From: Neocallimastix lanati (nom. inval.)
Lineage: Eukaryota; Neocallimastigomycota; Neocallimastigomycetes; Neocallimastigales; Neocallimastigaceae
DNA length: 30,000 nucleotides
NCBI GenBank assembly: GCA_016946835.1
Contig: JACVTC010000088.1
Location: forward strand, 620,001 to 650,000
Direction of reading: 5' to 3'
A program made the position numbers and the translations under genes. This document shows, piece after piece, positions 10,896-20,643 of this stretch (within the stretch, counting starts at the first letter, position 1; every line of letters starts with the position of its first letter). Below the pieces are notes generated by a model. It saw only the letters and a program-made list of their open reading frames with translations. It was not told the DNA's origin and ran no database searches.

Positions 10896-12397
10896 ATTTC
10901 TATATATATTAATATATATTAAATATATGTGAAATTTAATATATAAAAGAAGAAAAGAAATTAAGTGTATAAATATTTAAAATATCAAAGGAAAAAAAAA
11001 ATACTTTATTTAATGGTTTAAAAATAAAAAATATCATATATCTTTCTTAATATTAAAATTTTTTATAATTTATAATTTTTTTTTACAAAAAAAAAAAAAA
11101 ATATTAATGAATTAGACGTAAATTATTATTATTTATCTGCTTTAATAAAGAAAATTAATTATTAAATGTAAAAAAGAAAAAGAAATTGAAGAAAAAAAAT
11201 AATAAAAATATTAAAAATTTAAAGAAGTTTTTTTTTTTTTATTTATTTAATAGAGTAGCATATATATATACTTTTTTTTTTTTTTTTTTTTTTTTAAAGT
11301 TAATAAAATTAGAGGAGAAATATTACGATGATTAGGATGATATTAATAAAAAAAAAAAAAAAAAGAAAAGAAGAGAAAAGAAAAGAAAAAAAATTTTTTT
11401 TTGTGAATTGTAATAATAAAATCAAAATTTTTATATAAATAGGTATCGATTTATTCAATAATAATTATTAAATCATTATATAATTATTTTATTACTATTA
11501 TTATTATTATTATTATTATAAATTTTATAAAAGAATTACTTTTTTCCAAAGAAATAATAATAATAATAATATTATTATTTTATATAAATATACATATACG
11601 TATAACATAAAATTTAAATTTTTATATTAAAAATATAAATAATATATAATCTAATTAATAAATACATTCTAAATCAAAATAATGTTTCTTCAACTTTATA
11701 GACCCTATTTATTTAAATATATATATATATATATATATTTTTATGATTGGGAAATAATAAGGAAGAAAGGAACTCTAAGCATTTTTTTTTTATGTGAAAA
11801 GTTATATTAATAAAAATATATATAATATTAATAATTAATAAAATATTATTGTTATCATCATTATTTATTATGATAATCAATATTATTATTATACTATATT
11901 ATAATTTAAAAAAGATATTTATATAAATATGAATTTAACCTATAATAACTTATAATATTGTTATTTAGTATTTAAATGAAAAATAATAAAATAGTGGCTA
12001 CAATTCTAGTTTTATTAATGAATATCAATCATAATAATATATTAATAAATTTATATATAATATATGTTATATAAATATATATATATTTTTATTTATTTTT
12101 TTTTTCTTTAATTCAAGCGTGGCAATAACTAATATAAATTTCATGTTTTTAATATATAAAAAAAAATTAATTTTATAAAATTAATTTTATTATTAAGATT
12201 TATTACCAAAAAAAGAAAAAGAAAACCTAAAAATAATTGATATTTAATTATTATTAATAATTAATTTTTTTTTTTTTTTCTTTTATTAACCTAATATTAT
12301 ATTATGTATATTTATATATATTATATTATTATATTTTTATTATATTATTATAATATTATTATATTATTTTTATAATTCCAAGAATGTTTTTTCAAAA

Positions 12398-12433
<36 letters not shown>

Positions 12434-13200
12434 TAATTTGATATTTGTTTATATAAAATTTTAAGATTCTTCTTTTACCAAGATTTTGTAAAAATTATAA
12501 AATAATTTTTAGATTATTAATAATTAAAGATAATATTATTTTAATATTATTTTAAATATTCTTAGAAAAATAGAATAAATTATTAATAATAATATTATAT
12601 TCTTTATATTCTTTATAATATACATAATAATATAATTAATAAATATTTCATATTAACAATTTTGAATTATAATCTCAATTATAAATATTTAATACTAGTA
12701 AAAAATACAATTGTGATTATTTATAATTAATAAAATATTTATTAAAATTTGAATAAAATATAAAGTTTAATTAATTATAATATTATAGTATTTAAAATTT
12801 AATTATTTTTCTTAATAATTTATATTATTATAAAAAATTCATATAAAAAAGGACAAATTGACTTTTTCTTTTTTTTTGATTTTTTTTTTTTTTTTAATTA
12901 AATTATTAATAAATATATATATTAATTTATTTAATTTTATTTACTTTTTTTATAATTATTGAAAAAGAAAATAAATATTAGTGTATATTTATTTTAAAAT
13001 TAATTATAAAAAAATAAATAAATAAAAAGTTTTATTTTACATAAAATAAAAATTATCTAATTTTTTAATATTGAAAATTATTTAAATTAAATTATAACAA
13101 AAAAGAAAGAATAGTAAAATAAATAACAATAAATAAATAACTTCCTTTTTTTTTTTTTTTCTTATTGACATAATATAATTCAAATAAAAATTTTATAAAA
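10896..13200. other. Intergenic AT desert between the two host genes
   Basis: Only A/T-rich simple sequence is seen: T runs near 11270-11295 and 12402-12430, (ATT)n near 11495-11518, (TA)n near 11720-11738, and an AATAAA at 11144-11149 that could serve polyadenylation of the upstream gene. No ORF or RNA gene is supported. The last 60 bases before 13201 would hold the 5' leader of the next gene, with a T run at about 13146-13160. Confidence 0.65.
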
Positions 13201-14154
13201 ATGTATCAAATGCCATATGGAGGAGGATTCCCACCACAAGGAGGATATCCACCACCTGGAGGATTTCCACCACCAGGGGGATTTCCACCAGCTGGAGGTT
13301 ATCCTCCACCACCAGGAGGTTTCCAACCATCACAAGGACCAGGTGGTTTTAATAATTTCAATAATAATAATAATAACAATAATAATAATGATGATGAAAG
13401 TGAATATGAATATATTACTGATGATGAAGGTGATTACATTGAAGATGAAAACGGAAATATTTATACAATGCAAGAAGCTCAAAATAGAGGTTTAATTGAA
13501 GCAGTACCACCAGCTGAAGGTGAACGTGGCATTGGTGGTACTCTTTTTAAAACAGTCTTTAAATTACTTTTTGCAAACCTTAAAAAAAAAAAGAAGGTTA
13601 AAAAATACAATAACAATGGACAACAATCTAGTAATGCGAACTCTAATTCTAGTTTATTAAATACAATTTTAAATGATCAAAACACTATGAATGTTATTCA
13701 AGGTATGGTAGGTGGTAAAAAACCTAATGGAAGTTCAGGTAAACCAAGTAATTCAGGTATACCACAAAGTCTTTCCACTGGTTTATTAGGTATGTTAGCT
13801 GGTTCAGCTTTGGGTGGTAGTTTGGGAAATATGGCATCAAAGCCACCAAAAAACAATAATAAACCTCAAAGTTCAAGTCAACAAAATTTATATAGTGGTA
13901 ATAGTGGTTCTCAACAAAATGTCAGTAATAACAACAATAATAACAATCCATATGGTCAACAACAACCATACGGCCAACCATATGGCCAACAACAACAATA
14001 TGGTCAACAACCATATGGACAACAATACGGACAACAACCATACGGACAACCATATGGTCAGCAACAACAATATGGTGGCGGCCAAGGTAGTAGTCAATAT
14101 AGTCAACAACAACAATACGGTGCTTATGGTGGTGGTCAGTATGGTGGTTTTTAG
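13201..14154 (+). CDS. Low-complexity Pro/Gly- and Tyr/Gly/Gln-rich protein, function unknown
   Basis: The 317-aa product has a clear modular layout. Residues about 1-50 are PPGGF/PPPGGY repeats, followed by an Asn tract. Residues about 64-88 are strongly acidic (DDESEYEYITDDEGDYIEDE). Then come QEAQNRGLIEAVPPAEGERG, a short hydrophobic stretch TLFKTVFKLLFANL, and a basic run KKKKKVKK (about 112-135). A Ser/Asn/Gly-rich middle contains a glycine-zipper-like GLLGMLAGSALGGSLGNM. Residues about 250-310 are YGQQ/PYGQ repeats ending GGGQYGGF. There is no signal peptide. The PGGY/YGQQ composition resembles XYPPX-type and prion-like phase-separating proteins, but no enzyme domain is visible and no function can be named. 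A decayed relative lies at 2845-3160. Downstream of the TAG another frame continues with SGYDQ and RGYDGQ, so the C-terminus may have been longer. Confidence 0.8.
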   Translation: MYQMPYGGGFPPQGGYPPPGGFPPPGGFPPAGGYPPPPGGFQPSQGPGGFNNFNNNNNNNNNNDDESEYEYITDDEGDYIEDENGNIYTMQEAQNRGLIEAVPPAEGERGIGGTLFKTVFKLLFANLKKKKKVKKYNNNGQQSSNANSNSSLLNTILNDQNTMNVIQGMVGGKKPNGSSGKPSNSGIPQSLSTGLLGMLAGSALGGSLGNMASKPPKNNNKPQSSSQQNLYSGNSGSQQNVSNNNNNNNPYGQQQPYGQPYGQQQQYGQQPYGQQYGQQPYGQPYGQQQQYGGGQGSSQYSQQQQYGAYGGGQYGGF

Positions 14155-15046
14155 TGGCTATGACCAGTAATCCTTTCGTGGTTACGATGGCCAATAATTG
14201 AAGGTGATTAACACGATCAACACAACAGAAAGAATACGATAATAATCATATATAGTTTTTAATAAAACATTTTTAATAAAATAAAAAAAATAATAATAAA
14301 AATAAAATAATAAATAATAAATAGTGTATAAAACTTTATTATTTAACTATTTTATTTTATTTTTAATTACAGTTTATATAATAATTATAATAAAATTATA
14401 ATAATAAAGTAATTTATTTCAGAAAAAAAAAATTATCAACGCTCAATACATAATTCGTTTTAGTTTTTAGCTTTATCATAATATTCATAATATATATATA
14501 TATATATGTAAAAAAAAAAAAAAAATAGCAAAAAAATAAATAAATTATACTATTACACATATAAATTTATATAAATATTAATTTTTATTTTATTTAATTA
14601 TTTAAATATTTTTAATTTTTTATTTTTTACTCTATATATATATTTTTATAAATATTTAGATTAATATTCACAATATATATATTAACGTTTTGGTGTTAAA
14701 AAGAAATTTATTTTATTATATATAATATTAAAAGATAAATTTTTTTTTTTTTTTTTGAAAAAACTATAGTAAAAAGGAAAAATATTATATTAAAAGGAAT
14801 TTTTTTCTTTTTTACTTTGAAGAATATTTGGTAAAAAAAAAAAAAAAGGATAAATTTATTAAAAATTAGTGTTACATGAGCTTTATATATATATATATTA
14901 TATATATTATTTATTTAATTTGTAATGGATAATTTTATTTAATAATTAAATTATGATAATAAATAAATAATATGATTTTTTTTTTTTTCTTAAATAAATA
15001 AATAAATAAAGTTTGTAATAATTGCTGCTGCTACTGCTGTAAAAAA
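14155..15046. other. Intergenic AT-rich spacer
   Basis: The first 60 bases look like decayed continuation of the YGQ repeats of the upstream gene. The rest is A/T simple sequence with (TA)n near 14490-14505 and 14888-14906, and a short (CTG)-like stretch TTGCTGCTGCTACTGCTG at about 15023-15039. No gene is seen. Confidence 0.6.
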
Positions 15047-15256
15047 ATAGTAGTATCATTTTTCTTCTAAGAATTTTTTTTTTTTTTAAGAAATAGTAGT
15101 ATCATTTTTCTTCTAAGAATTTTTTTTTTTTAAGAAATAGTAGTATCATTTTTCTTCTAAGAATTTTTTTTTTTTAAGAAATAGTAATATCATTTTTCTT
15201 CTAAGAATTTTTTTTTTTAAGAAATAGTAATATCATTTTTCTTCTAAGAATTTTTT
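15047..15256. repeat. 44-bp tandem array, left part (5 copies)
   Basis: ATAGTAGTATCATTTTTCTT, then CTAAGAA, a T run and AAGAA, repeat with starts at 15047, 15093, 15137, 15181 and 15224. The T run shortens from left to right. Copies 1-3 read GTAGTATC and copies 4-5 read GTAATATC. The array is cut at 15256 by LINE-1 and resumes after its poly(A) tail at 20642 with GTAATATC copies, so it was one array before insertion. Confidence 0.95.
15242..15256. repeat. Target-site duplication, left copy (LINE-1)
   Basis: TTCTAAGAATTTTTT immediately precedes the first element base (15257) and is repeated at 20642-20656 directly after the poly(A) tail. Because the target is itself a tandem array, the exact duplication length is slightly ambiguous. 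Confidence 0.85.
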
Positions 15257-15342
15257 CCCCGAGCAGGGGTGTACTCGATTTATGTATTTAAATCGCCTGC
15301 AAGGGGAATTAACTTTACTCTTATAAAGTAGATCCACAGTAC
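15257..15342 (+). other. Structured 5' end of LINE-1 RNA, candidate pseudoknot
   Basis: Complementary segments visible by eye: CCCC 15257-15260 with GGGG 15303-15306; GCAGG 15263-15267 with CCTGC 15296-15300; CGATTTA 15276-15282 with TAAATCG 15289-15295; ACTTTA 15312-15317 with TAAAGT 15324-15329; and GTACT 15271-15275 with AGTAC 15338-15342. The last pairing crosses the second, making a pseudoknot. The helix order and adjacency (second and third helices abut, third and first abut on the return strand) match the HDV-ribozyme topology. The lowest stem starts on the first base of the element. The helices are short, and several HDV consensus details (3-bp P3, J4/2 length) do not fit, so a ribozyme is only a hypothesis. 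Confidence 0.35.
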
Positions 15343-15602
15343 TGGTGCAAAATAGTAGTAAAGTTATATTTTGTGTTAATTAATAACATTATGCGCAATG
15401 GTAATGTTATTGGTAAAATTTTTCTGGTGAACACTCACTGCGGAATATAATGGTGCATTTTTGGAACATTGTTAAATAAGTTACACCCAAGAATTAGTAA
15501 TACATTTTCATTGTATTTCTATTTTCATGTAGTATTACTATTCTCATGTAAGAATCTATTGTATTCAATTGTATTTCAACTTTATATTTCATGTATCACG
15601 TT

Positions 15603-15635
15603 GTAAGAGATTGATTCACTCTAAATCTTGTAGTA
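15603..15635 (+). promoter_or_regulatory. Conserved 5' leader box shared by the three LINEs
   Basis: GTAAGAGATTGATTCACTC followed by TAAATCTTGT here is matched at about 21180-21212 in LINE-2 and about 26229-26262 in LINE-3. The surrounding leader has diverged much more. The role is unknown; an internal promoter or RNA-binding site is possible. Confidence 0.55.
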
Positions 15636-15920
15636 ATTTATTTAACTCTTTACTAATTTTGTGCCATTTTATTTCATCCATTCAATCTTAGTCATTAAAT
15701 ACTTTATGATATTCAATTTAAATAATATACTGAAAAAAGTGCTAAATCAAATTATTTTTCAATCATTCAACAAACTACTAATTATCGAAATTATTTACTC
15801 CAAAAAGATATAAAATTATTACAATTCTCATTATACTCAAGACTTTATAATAAAAATTGACTTTTTTTTATTTTTTTTTTTTTTTTTTTAGTTATTAATT
15901 TTTAGTTTTTTATTACTATT

Positions 15921-18900
15921 ATGGAAATCCAATTTATAAGAAATAAGAATTTCATTCTAAGAGGTTCAAGGTGCCACGGTATACCAATGGAGAATACGAA
16001 ACTACTCTTTATCCGCGGACTTCGATCTTGGCCAGAAATCAAAATGAGAAGACATTTAAAGAAAACTCTGAATGAATTAAATGATAAGGTTTTATCAGTT
16101 AAACGTATTGCTAATTTTAATGATGCATTCTTTAAAATTAAAATAGTAGGTAATGAAGAAGAATTAACATCTATTACTGATTGTATTGTTAATAGTTTCA
16201 AACGTGCTTCAATTAACGTTATTAATTGTAGCAAAAGGAATCATAAATACAGTTTTTCTTCACTCAAAAGGAAACATTTTGCCTTATCAGAAAAAGTGAA
16301 TTCATCTTATAATATCAACTTATTCACTACTTCAAATTCAAATGCAGATTCAAGTCAAAATTCAAATTCAAGTTCAAATACAGATTCATGTTCAAGTTCA
16401 AGTACAAGCTCAAGCTCAAGTTCAAGTTCAAGTACAAGTTTAAGTACAAGTTCAAGTACAGGTTCAAGTTCAAGTTCAAGTCCAAGTTCAAGTACAATTT
16501 CAAGTTCAAGTTCAAGTACAAGTTCAAGTACAAGTTCAAGTTCAAGTTCAAGTTCAAGTACAAGTTCAAGTACAAGTTCAAGTTCAATTTCAAATTTATG
16601 TTTAAATTCAGTTTCAAGCTCAGATTCAAATTCAAATTTCAGTTCAATCAATTATAATAATTCCAATAATATTTATAACACTCATATTAATAATAATACA
16701 GTTAAAGAATTTTCTCTATGTGTCAGTTGGAATACTAATGGATGGAACTTTGATAAAAAAGACAGTGTTGAATTCTTTATTTCAATGTACAAACCACTTT
16801 TCTTATGCTTTCAGGAAACAGGAAATGGTTCAGGTTCTAGCAGTAAATATCCATGTCGAGTATCATTAAAAAACTACAAACATTTCTTCAAAAAAGCTAA
16901 TAATGAAATTCCCGGTAAAAGAGGTCTTTATATTGGGTTTCATAATTCTTGTCAAGCCTCTCTTGAAAACAACACTTATGAGTATATTATTTCCTTGTAT
17001 ACTTATAATTTTTGGAATTTCACTAAATGTTCTATTGGTAATGTGTACGTACCTCATAGTGGCCATAGCCTTCATGCTAGAGCTGCTAGAATTGAAATAT
17101 TGTCTTGGTTAAATAGTCACTCTTCTCATCCTTCAATGTTGGTTGGTGATTTTAATTTACCTACTGAGAAATTAAGTAATTTGCTCTCTAAATTTAGTAA
17201 TTGGAAAATTCTTCCCTTATGGGGCTCCCCAATTTCATGGAGTAGAGGTAATAGAGAATCTGATATAGATCATGCGATTGTCAATGATCATATGTTAGAT
17301 TTACTTTCATATGGTACTTTTATTGACTTTCCCCCCATTTCGGATCATAAACCTTTATTAATAAAAGGTAAATGTTTTTCATCAGTTAATTCAGATAATT
17401 CTTTCTCTCTGCCTAAAAAGACAGTTAAATGGGATAGATTAAAATGTATAAATGAAAAAGAATCAATTTTTGACAACAACTATTTTAGTGTATTAGAGGA
17501 AGTGATTCCAGATCCTAATATTAGTATTGATGATATTTCAAAGAAATTTATTTCAACTTCATTCAATATTGCTAAGGAACTTAATATCACGTCAATTTCA
17601 GAAGTTCGAAAATCTTTTTTTCATATGTCGCAGAAAATATTTAATTTGCAAAAACTCAAAATGAAATTATATAAATCCATTAAAAGAAGAGGTTCTTATC
17701 ATAATTTAGATGAATTTGAAGAATTAATTGATAAATATAATAGAATGTGCAAAATTATTCATCATATGTGTAATATTTATAGGAAAACTGAATACCAACA
17801 TTGGATTAATACAGGATGTGAATATATGAAATCTCATAACCCTAAAAAAGCTTGGAAATGGCTTAAAACAACAGCAAAAGTAGATAAATTTAAAAATATG
17901 TCAAATTCTCCAGTAAAGGACAAAAATGGTAAACTAGCTACTTCTACTAAAGAACAGTTAGAAGTATGGCACAATCACTATAAAAAACTTGCTTCAAGCC
18001 ATTCTGATATCAATAGTGCATTAATCGAATGGTATAATAAATTTTCCAATGGAACAATTAGGTATACGAGACACAATGAATGGGATATAAATCAAGACAT
18101 CAGTATAGAAGAAATTAGAGAAGCAATTTTGGCTACTCCAAATTTTAAAGCTTCAGGCCCGGATGGAATTCCTATTGAATTTTATAAAGCTTTAATTCCT
18201 CCGGATGACGAAAATTCAGTAAATAATTCTTCTTCTGGTTTAAATTGTTTACAGAAGATATACTCAAGAATTTGGAATGGAGAATTTCCTAGCTCATGGA
18301 ATGAAGCAAGTATTATATCTATTCCTAAAAAAGGAGATGATCTATCTGATTGTGACAATTATCGAGGTATCTCTCTGATTAACAATGGTATTAAACTCAT
18401 TTCGAAAATAGTCTCCAAAAGAATTTCAGAATATGGACTTAAAAATAATTTTATTAGGCCAGAGCAATTTGGATTTCGTACTAAAGAAGAATGTGTTAGT
18501 TTATTTATTTCAATTCGAGAAATTTGTCAAAGGCGTAAAAATGATAATAAAGAAACTTACCTAGCTTTTCTAGATTTAAAAAAGGCATATGATTCTGTTC
18601 CAATAGGTAATATTTTATATAAATTAGATGCTTTAGGTATTAGAGGTAAATGTTATCAATTTATAAAAAATCTATATTTGACATCCAAAGCTAGTGTTAA
18701 AATTGATGATCAATATTCGGAATCTTTTAATATTATGAAAGGAGTTAGACAAGGTTGTCCACTATCACCAATTCTTTTCAATCTTTTTATTAATGACATT
18801 TTTAATGATGTTTCAGAACTTGGAATTCCTTTAGGCGAATCTAGATGTTGTGGTGGACTCTTTGCAGATGATATTGTTCTATGCGCACCGTCAAGAACTA

Positions 18901-20372
18901 AGTTGAAAAAAATGCTTAAGAAGGTAAATGAATGGGCTAAATTTAATATGATGAATTTTGGAATTAATAAGTGTGCAACGATGGTGATTCGACCAGACAC
19001 ACCTCTTTTTCAAAATAAAAGAGATCCTACTTTTTATCTTGCTGGTCAACCAATTCCAATAACTAAATGTTATACCTATTTAGGTATACCATTTGATAAA
19101 AGCTTATCGTTGAAACCTATTATTAAATTACTTAACTCTAAAGTAACTAAAGCTCTCTTTTCTGTTAGTAAATTTCTTTCAAATTCCAAAATTCCTATTC
19201 CATTTAAGAAGATTATAATTAACTCTTATGTACTTAGTAAAGTCTCTTACTTTGCACCTTTACTTGGTTCGAATAAAACGAGAACAAATAATACTCAGAA
19301 ATTAATTAATAAAGGATTAAGATGGATTGCAGGTATACAAAAAGCCAAATCATTTATTAATGTATATTCTATTTCAAAAGATTTACATATTCCTCCATTG
19401 TCAGCTAAGTGTGCTTTGTCTCAGGTCAAATGTTTTGATAAATGGAAAAATTCAAATTGTATTATTTCCTATTTAGTTAATAATATTCCAAAATCTAGAA
19501 AATATACATGGACAAAAGAAAGTAGAACTCTTAAACGTAAACTAGAGAAAAGAGGTAATAACGATAATAAAATCAAGGATTTTTATTGGAAAAGAGATAT
19601 GAAAATCAATTCTATTAAAGCTGAATTTTATGACAAAAACAAATTCGAAGAAACATCAAAATTTATAAAACTTTGTTATGACTATCCTGATCTTTCATAT
19701 GGTTTCTATTGGCTATTGAGAGCACGAAGCGGATATAGATTAGATGCTAGAATTGCTAAAGCTGCAAAAATAGTGGACCAAATGTGTCCTAATTTTTGTC
19801 CCTGTTGTAAAAGTAATAAACAATGGATAAGTCATTGGTTAATTGATTGTCCCTTTTTCAATCATACTCGTAGTAAAGTTAATGATAAAATTTTATTTTT
19901 ATATAATGCTTTTTACCGTGGCAACCTAACAAATGATATTGTTAATAGTAATAATGATAATAGTAATAGTAATAATAGTAATAGTTATAATAGTAATAAT
20001 AATATTAGTAATAGTATTTTTAGTAATGTTAGTAATAGTATTGAAAATAATGTGTATATTGATTCTAGTGTGTGTGAAAAAGTGTTTAATTTCCTTCTTG
20101 GAGGTCGAAGTATTAATTACAGTACAAGGGAATGGAAGGATCTATTTAAGTGCCAGATGAAATCAGGTGCTTATTCTGATACTCCGTTCTTAGTGGTTAC
20201 TGCGGCACTTCTCCAATCGATTATACCTATTGCTATTGGCCAGCAATGGTCTTTGTTCAATAGGTTCAAATCGAATCGAACTACTACTACCAAGAGCGTC
20301 AATGCTGAAGAAACAGTAAGACAGGCCAGCAGGGCTAGCGCAACCAATGAAGATCATAATTTTGTATCTTAA
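15921..20372 (+). CDS. LINE-1 ORF: RRM-like / APE endonuclease / reverse transcriptase polyprotein
   Basis: This 1483-aa ORF would mediate target-primed reverse transcription. Residues 27-112 look RRM-like (KLLFIRGL as RNP2-like, DAFFKIKIVG at 68-77 as RNP1-like). Residues about 138-230 are a Ser/Thr-only linker coded by TTCAAG/TACAAG hexamers. The APE-type endonuclease starts at SWNTNGW (269-275) and shows Glu299 in CFQETGNG, GDFN with Asp410, and the terminal SDH with Asp475/His476. The reverse transcriptase contains GPDGIPIEFYKAL, FLDLKKAYDS (Asp885), KGVRQGCPLSPILFN and the catalytic FADD (981-984). A CPCC...H...C zinc motif lies at 1293-1310 (C-x2-C-x8-H-x4-C). After an Asn/Ser-rich linker comes a C-terminal module (FLLGG ... 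PIAIG) that LINE-2 also has. All recognised catalytic residues are present and no stop interrupts the frame. Confidence 0.95.
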   Translation: MEIQFIRNKNFILRGSRCHGIPMENTKLLFIRGLRSWPEIKMRRHLKKTLNELNDKVLSVKRIANFNDAFFKIKIVGNEEELTSITDCIVNSFKRASINVINCSKRNHKYSFSSLKRKHFALSEKVNSSYNINLFTTSNSNADSSQNSNSSSNTDSCSSSSTSSSSSSSSSTSLSTSSSTGSSSSSSPSSSTISSSSSSTSSSTSSSSSSSSSTSSSTSSSSISNLCLNSVSSSDSNSNFSSINYNNSNNIYNTHINNNTVKEFSLCVSWNTNGWNFDKKDSVEFFISMYKPLFLCFQETGNGSGSSSKYPCRVSLKNYKHFFKKANNEIPGKRGLYIGFHNSCQASLENNTYEYIISLYTYNFWNFTKCSIGNVYVPHSGHSLHARAARIEILSWLNSHSSHPSMLVGDFNLPTEKLSNLLSKFSNWKILPLWGSPISWSRGNRESDIDHAIVNDHMLDLLSYGTFIDFPPISDHKPLLIKGKCFSSVNSDNSFSLPKKTVKWDRLKCINEKESIFDNNYFSVLEEVIPDPNISIDDISKKFISTSFNIAKELNITSISEVRKSFFHMSQKIFNLQKLKMKLYKSIKRRGSYHNLDEFEELIDKYNRMCKIIHHMCNIYRKTEYQHWINTGCEYMKSHNPKKAWKWLKTTAKVDKFKNMSNSPVKDKNGKLATSTKEQLEVWHNHYKKLASSHSDINSALIEWYNKFSNGTIRYTRHNEWDINQDISIEEIREAILATPNFKASGPDGIPIEFYKALIPPDDENSVNNSSSGLNCLQKIYSRIWNGEFPSSWNEASIISIPKKGDDLSDCDNYRGISLINNGIKLISKIVSKRISEYGLKNNFIRPEQFGFRTKEECVSLFISIREICQRRKNDNKETYLAFLDLKKAYDSVPIGNILYKLDALGIRGKCYQFIKNLYLTSKASVKIDDQYSESFNIMKGVRQGCPLSPILFNLFINDIFNDVSELGIPLGESRCCGGLFADDIVLCAPSRTKLKKMLKKVNEWAKFNMMNFGINKCATMVIRPDTPLFQNKRDPTFYLAGQPIPITKCYTYLGIPFDKSLSLKPIIKLLNSKVTKALFSVSKFLSNSKIPIPFKKIIINSYVLSKVSYFAPLLGSNKTRTNNTQKLINKGLRWIAGIQKAKSFINVYSISKDLHIPPLSAKCALSQVKCFDKWKNSNCIISYLVNNIPKSRKYTWTKESRTLKRKLEKRGNNDNKIKDFYWKRDMKINSIKAEFYDKNKFEETSKFIKLCYDYPDLSYGFYWLLRARSGYRLDARIAKAAKIVDQMCPNFCPCCKSNKQWISHWLIDCPFFNHTRSKVNDKILFLYNAFYRGNLTNDIVNSNNDNSNSNNSNSYNSNNNISNSIFSNVSNSIENNVYIDSSVCEKVFNFLLGGRSINYSTREWKDLFKCQMKSGAYSDTPFLVVTAALLQSIIPIAIGQQWSLFNRFKSNRTTTTKSVNAEETVRQASRASATNEDHNFVS

Positions 20373-20579
20373 AATTATGATTAACATTGCGAAGTCAAAG
20401 TTAATTATTATACTTCAGTATAATAATGCCCTTGTGAAGTCTTACAAATATTAATTAAATGAAACTAGAATATATTATACCATTATTTTATTTTTATTTT
20501 GTGTTTTATTTTTTGTTTATTTTTTTATCTTTTTTTTTTTTTATTATTTTATTACATGTATTTTATCAAATATTTAATT

Positions 20580-20605
20580 AATAAAGATGAAACAAGTTTG
20601 CTGCC

Positions 20606-20641
<36 letters not shown>
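20580..20641 (+). terminator. Polyadenylation signal and poly(A) tail of LINE-1
   Basis: AATAAA at 20580-20585 lies 24 bases before a 33-A tail (20609-20641), as expected for a retrotransposed polyadenylated transcript. Confidence 0.8.

Positions 20642-20643
<2 letters not shown>

Larger units (their letters stand above)
15257..20641 (+). mobile_element. LINE-1: full-length non-LTR retrotransposon
   Basis: The element runs from CCCCGAGCAGGGG at 15257 to a 33-base poly(A) tail at 20609-20641 and is flanked by a 15-bp target-site duplication. It has a 664-nt 5' leader with a structured start, one 1483-codon ORF (15921-20372) and a short 3' UTR with AATAAA at 20580-20585. The intact ORF, complete 5' end and clean poly(A) suggest a young, possibly active copy. 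The architecture (single ORF, APE-type endonuclease before RT, zinc motif after RT, no RNase H recognised) resembles L1-like lineages. The exact clade needs a tree. Confidence 0.93.

Noticed and set aside
13814-14194. Overlapping ORFs of 75-118 codons on both strands at the end of the 13201 gene
   Set aside because: They are alternative frames of the YGQQ repeat tract, with repetitive His/Asn/Val or Leu/Thr composition and no independent support.
15047-15256. Regular 44-bp repeat array that could suggest a CRISPR array
   Set aside because: Units are directly adjacent with no unique spacers, differ only in T-run length, and the context is eukaryotic; it is a minisatellite.
16327-16657. Long open frames on both strands over the Ser-rich linker
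   Set aside because: They are products of the hexanucleotide repeat and encode only Leu/Asn, Glu/Leu or Lys/Phe repeats; the real frame is that of the LINE ORF.
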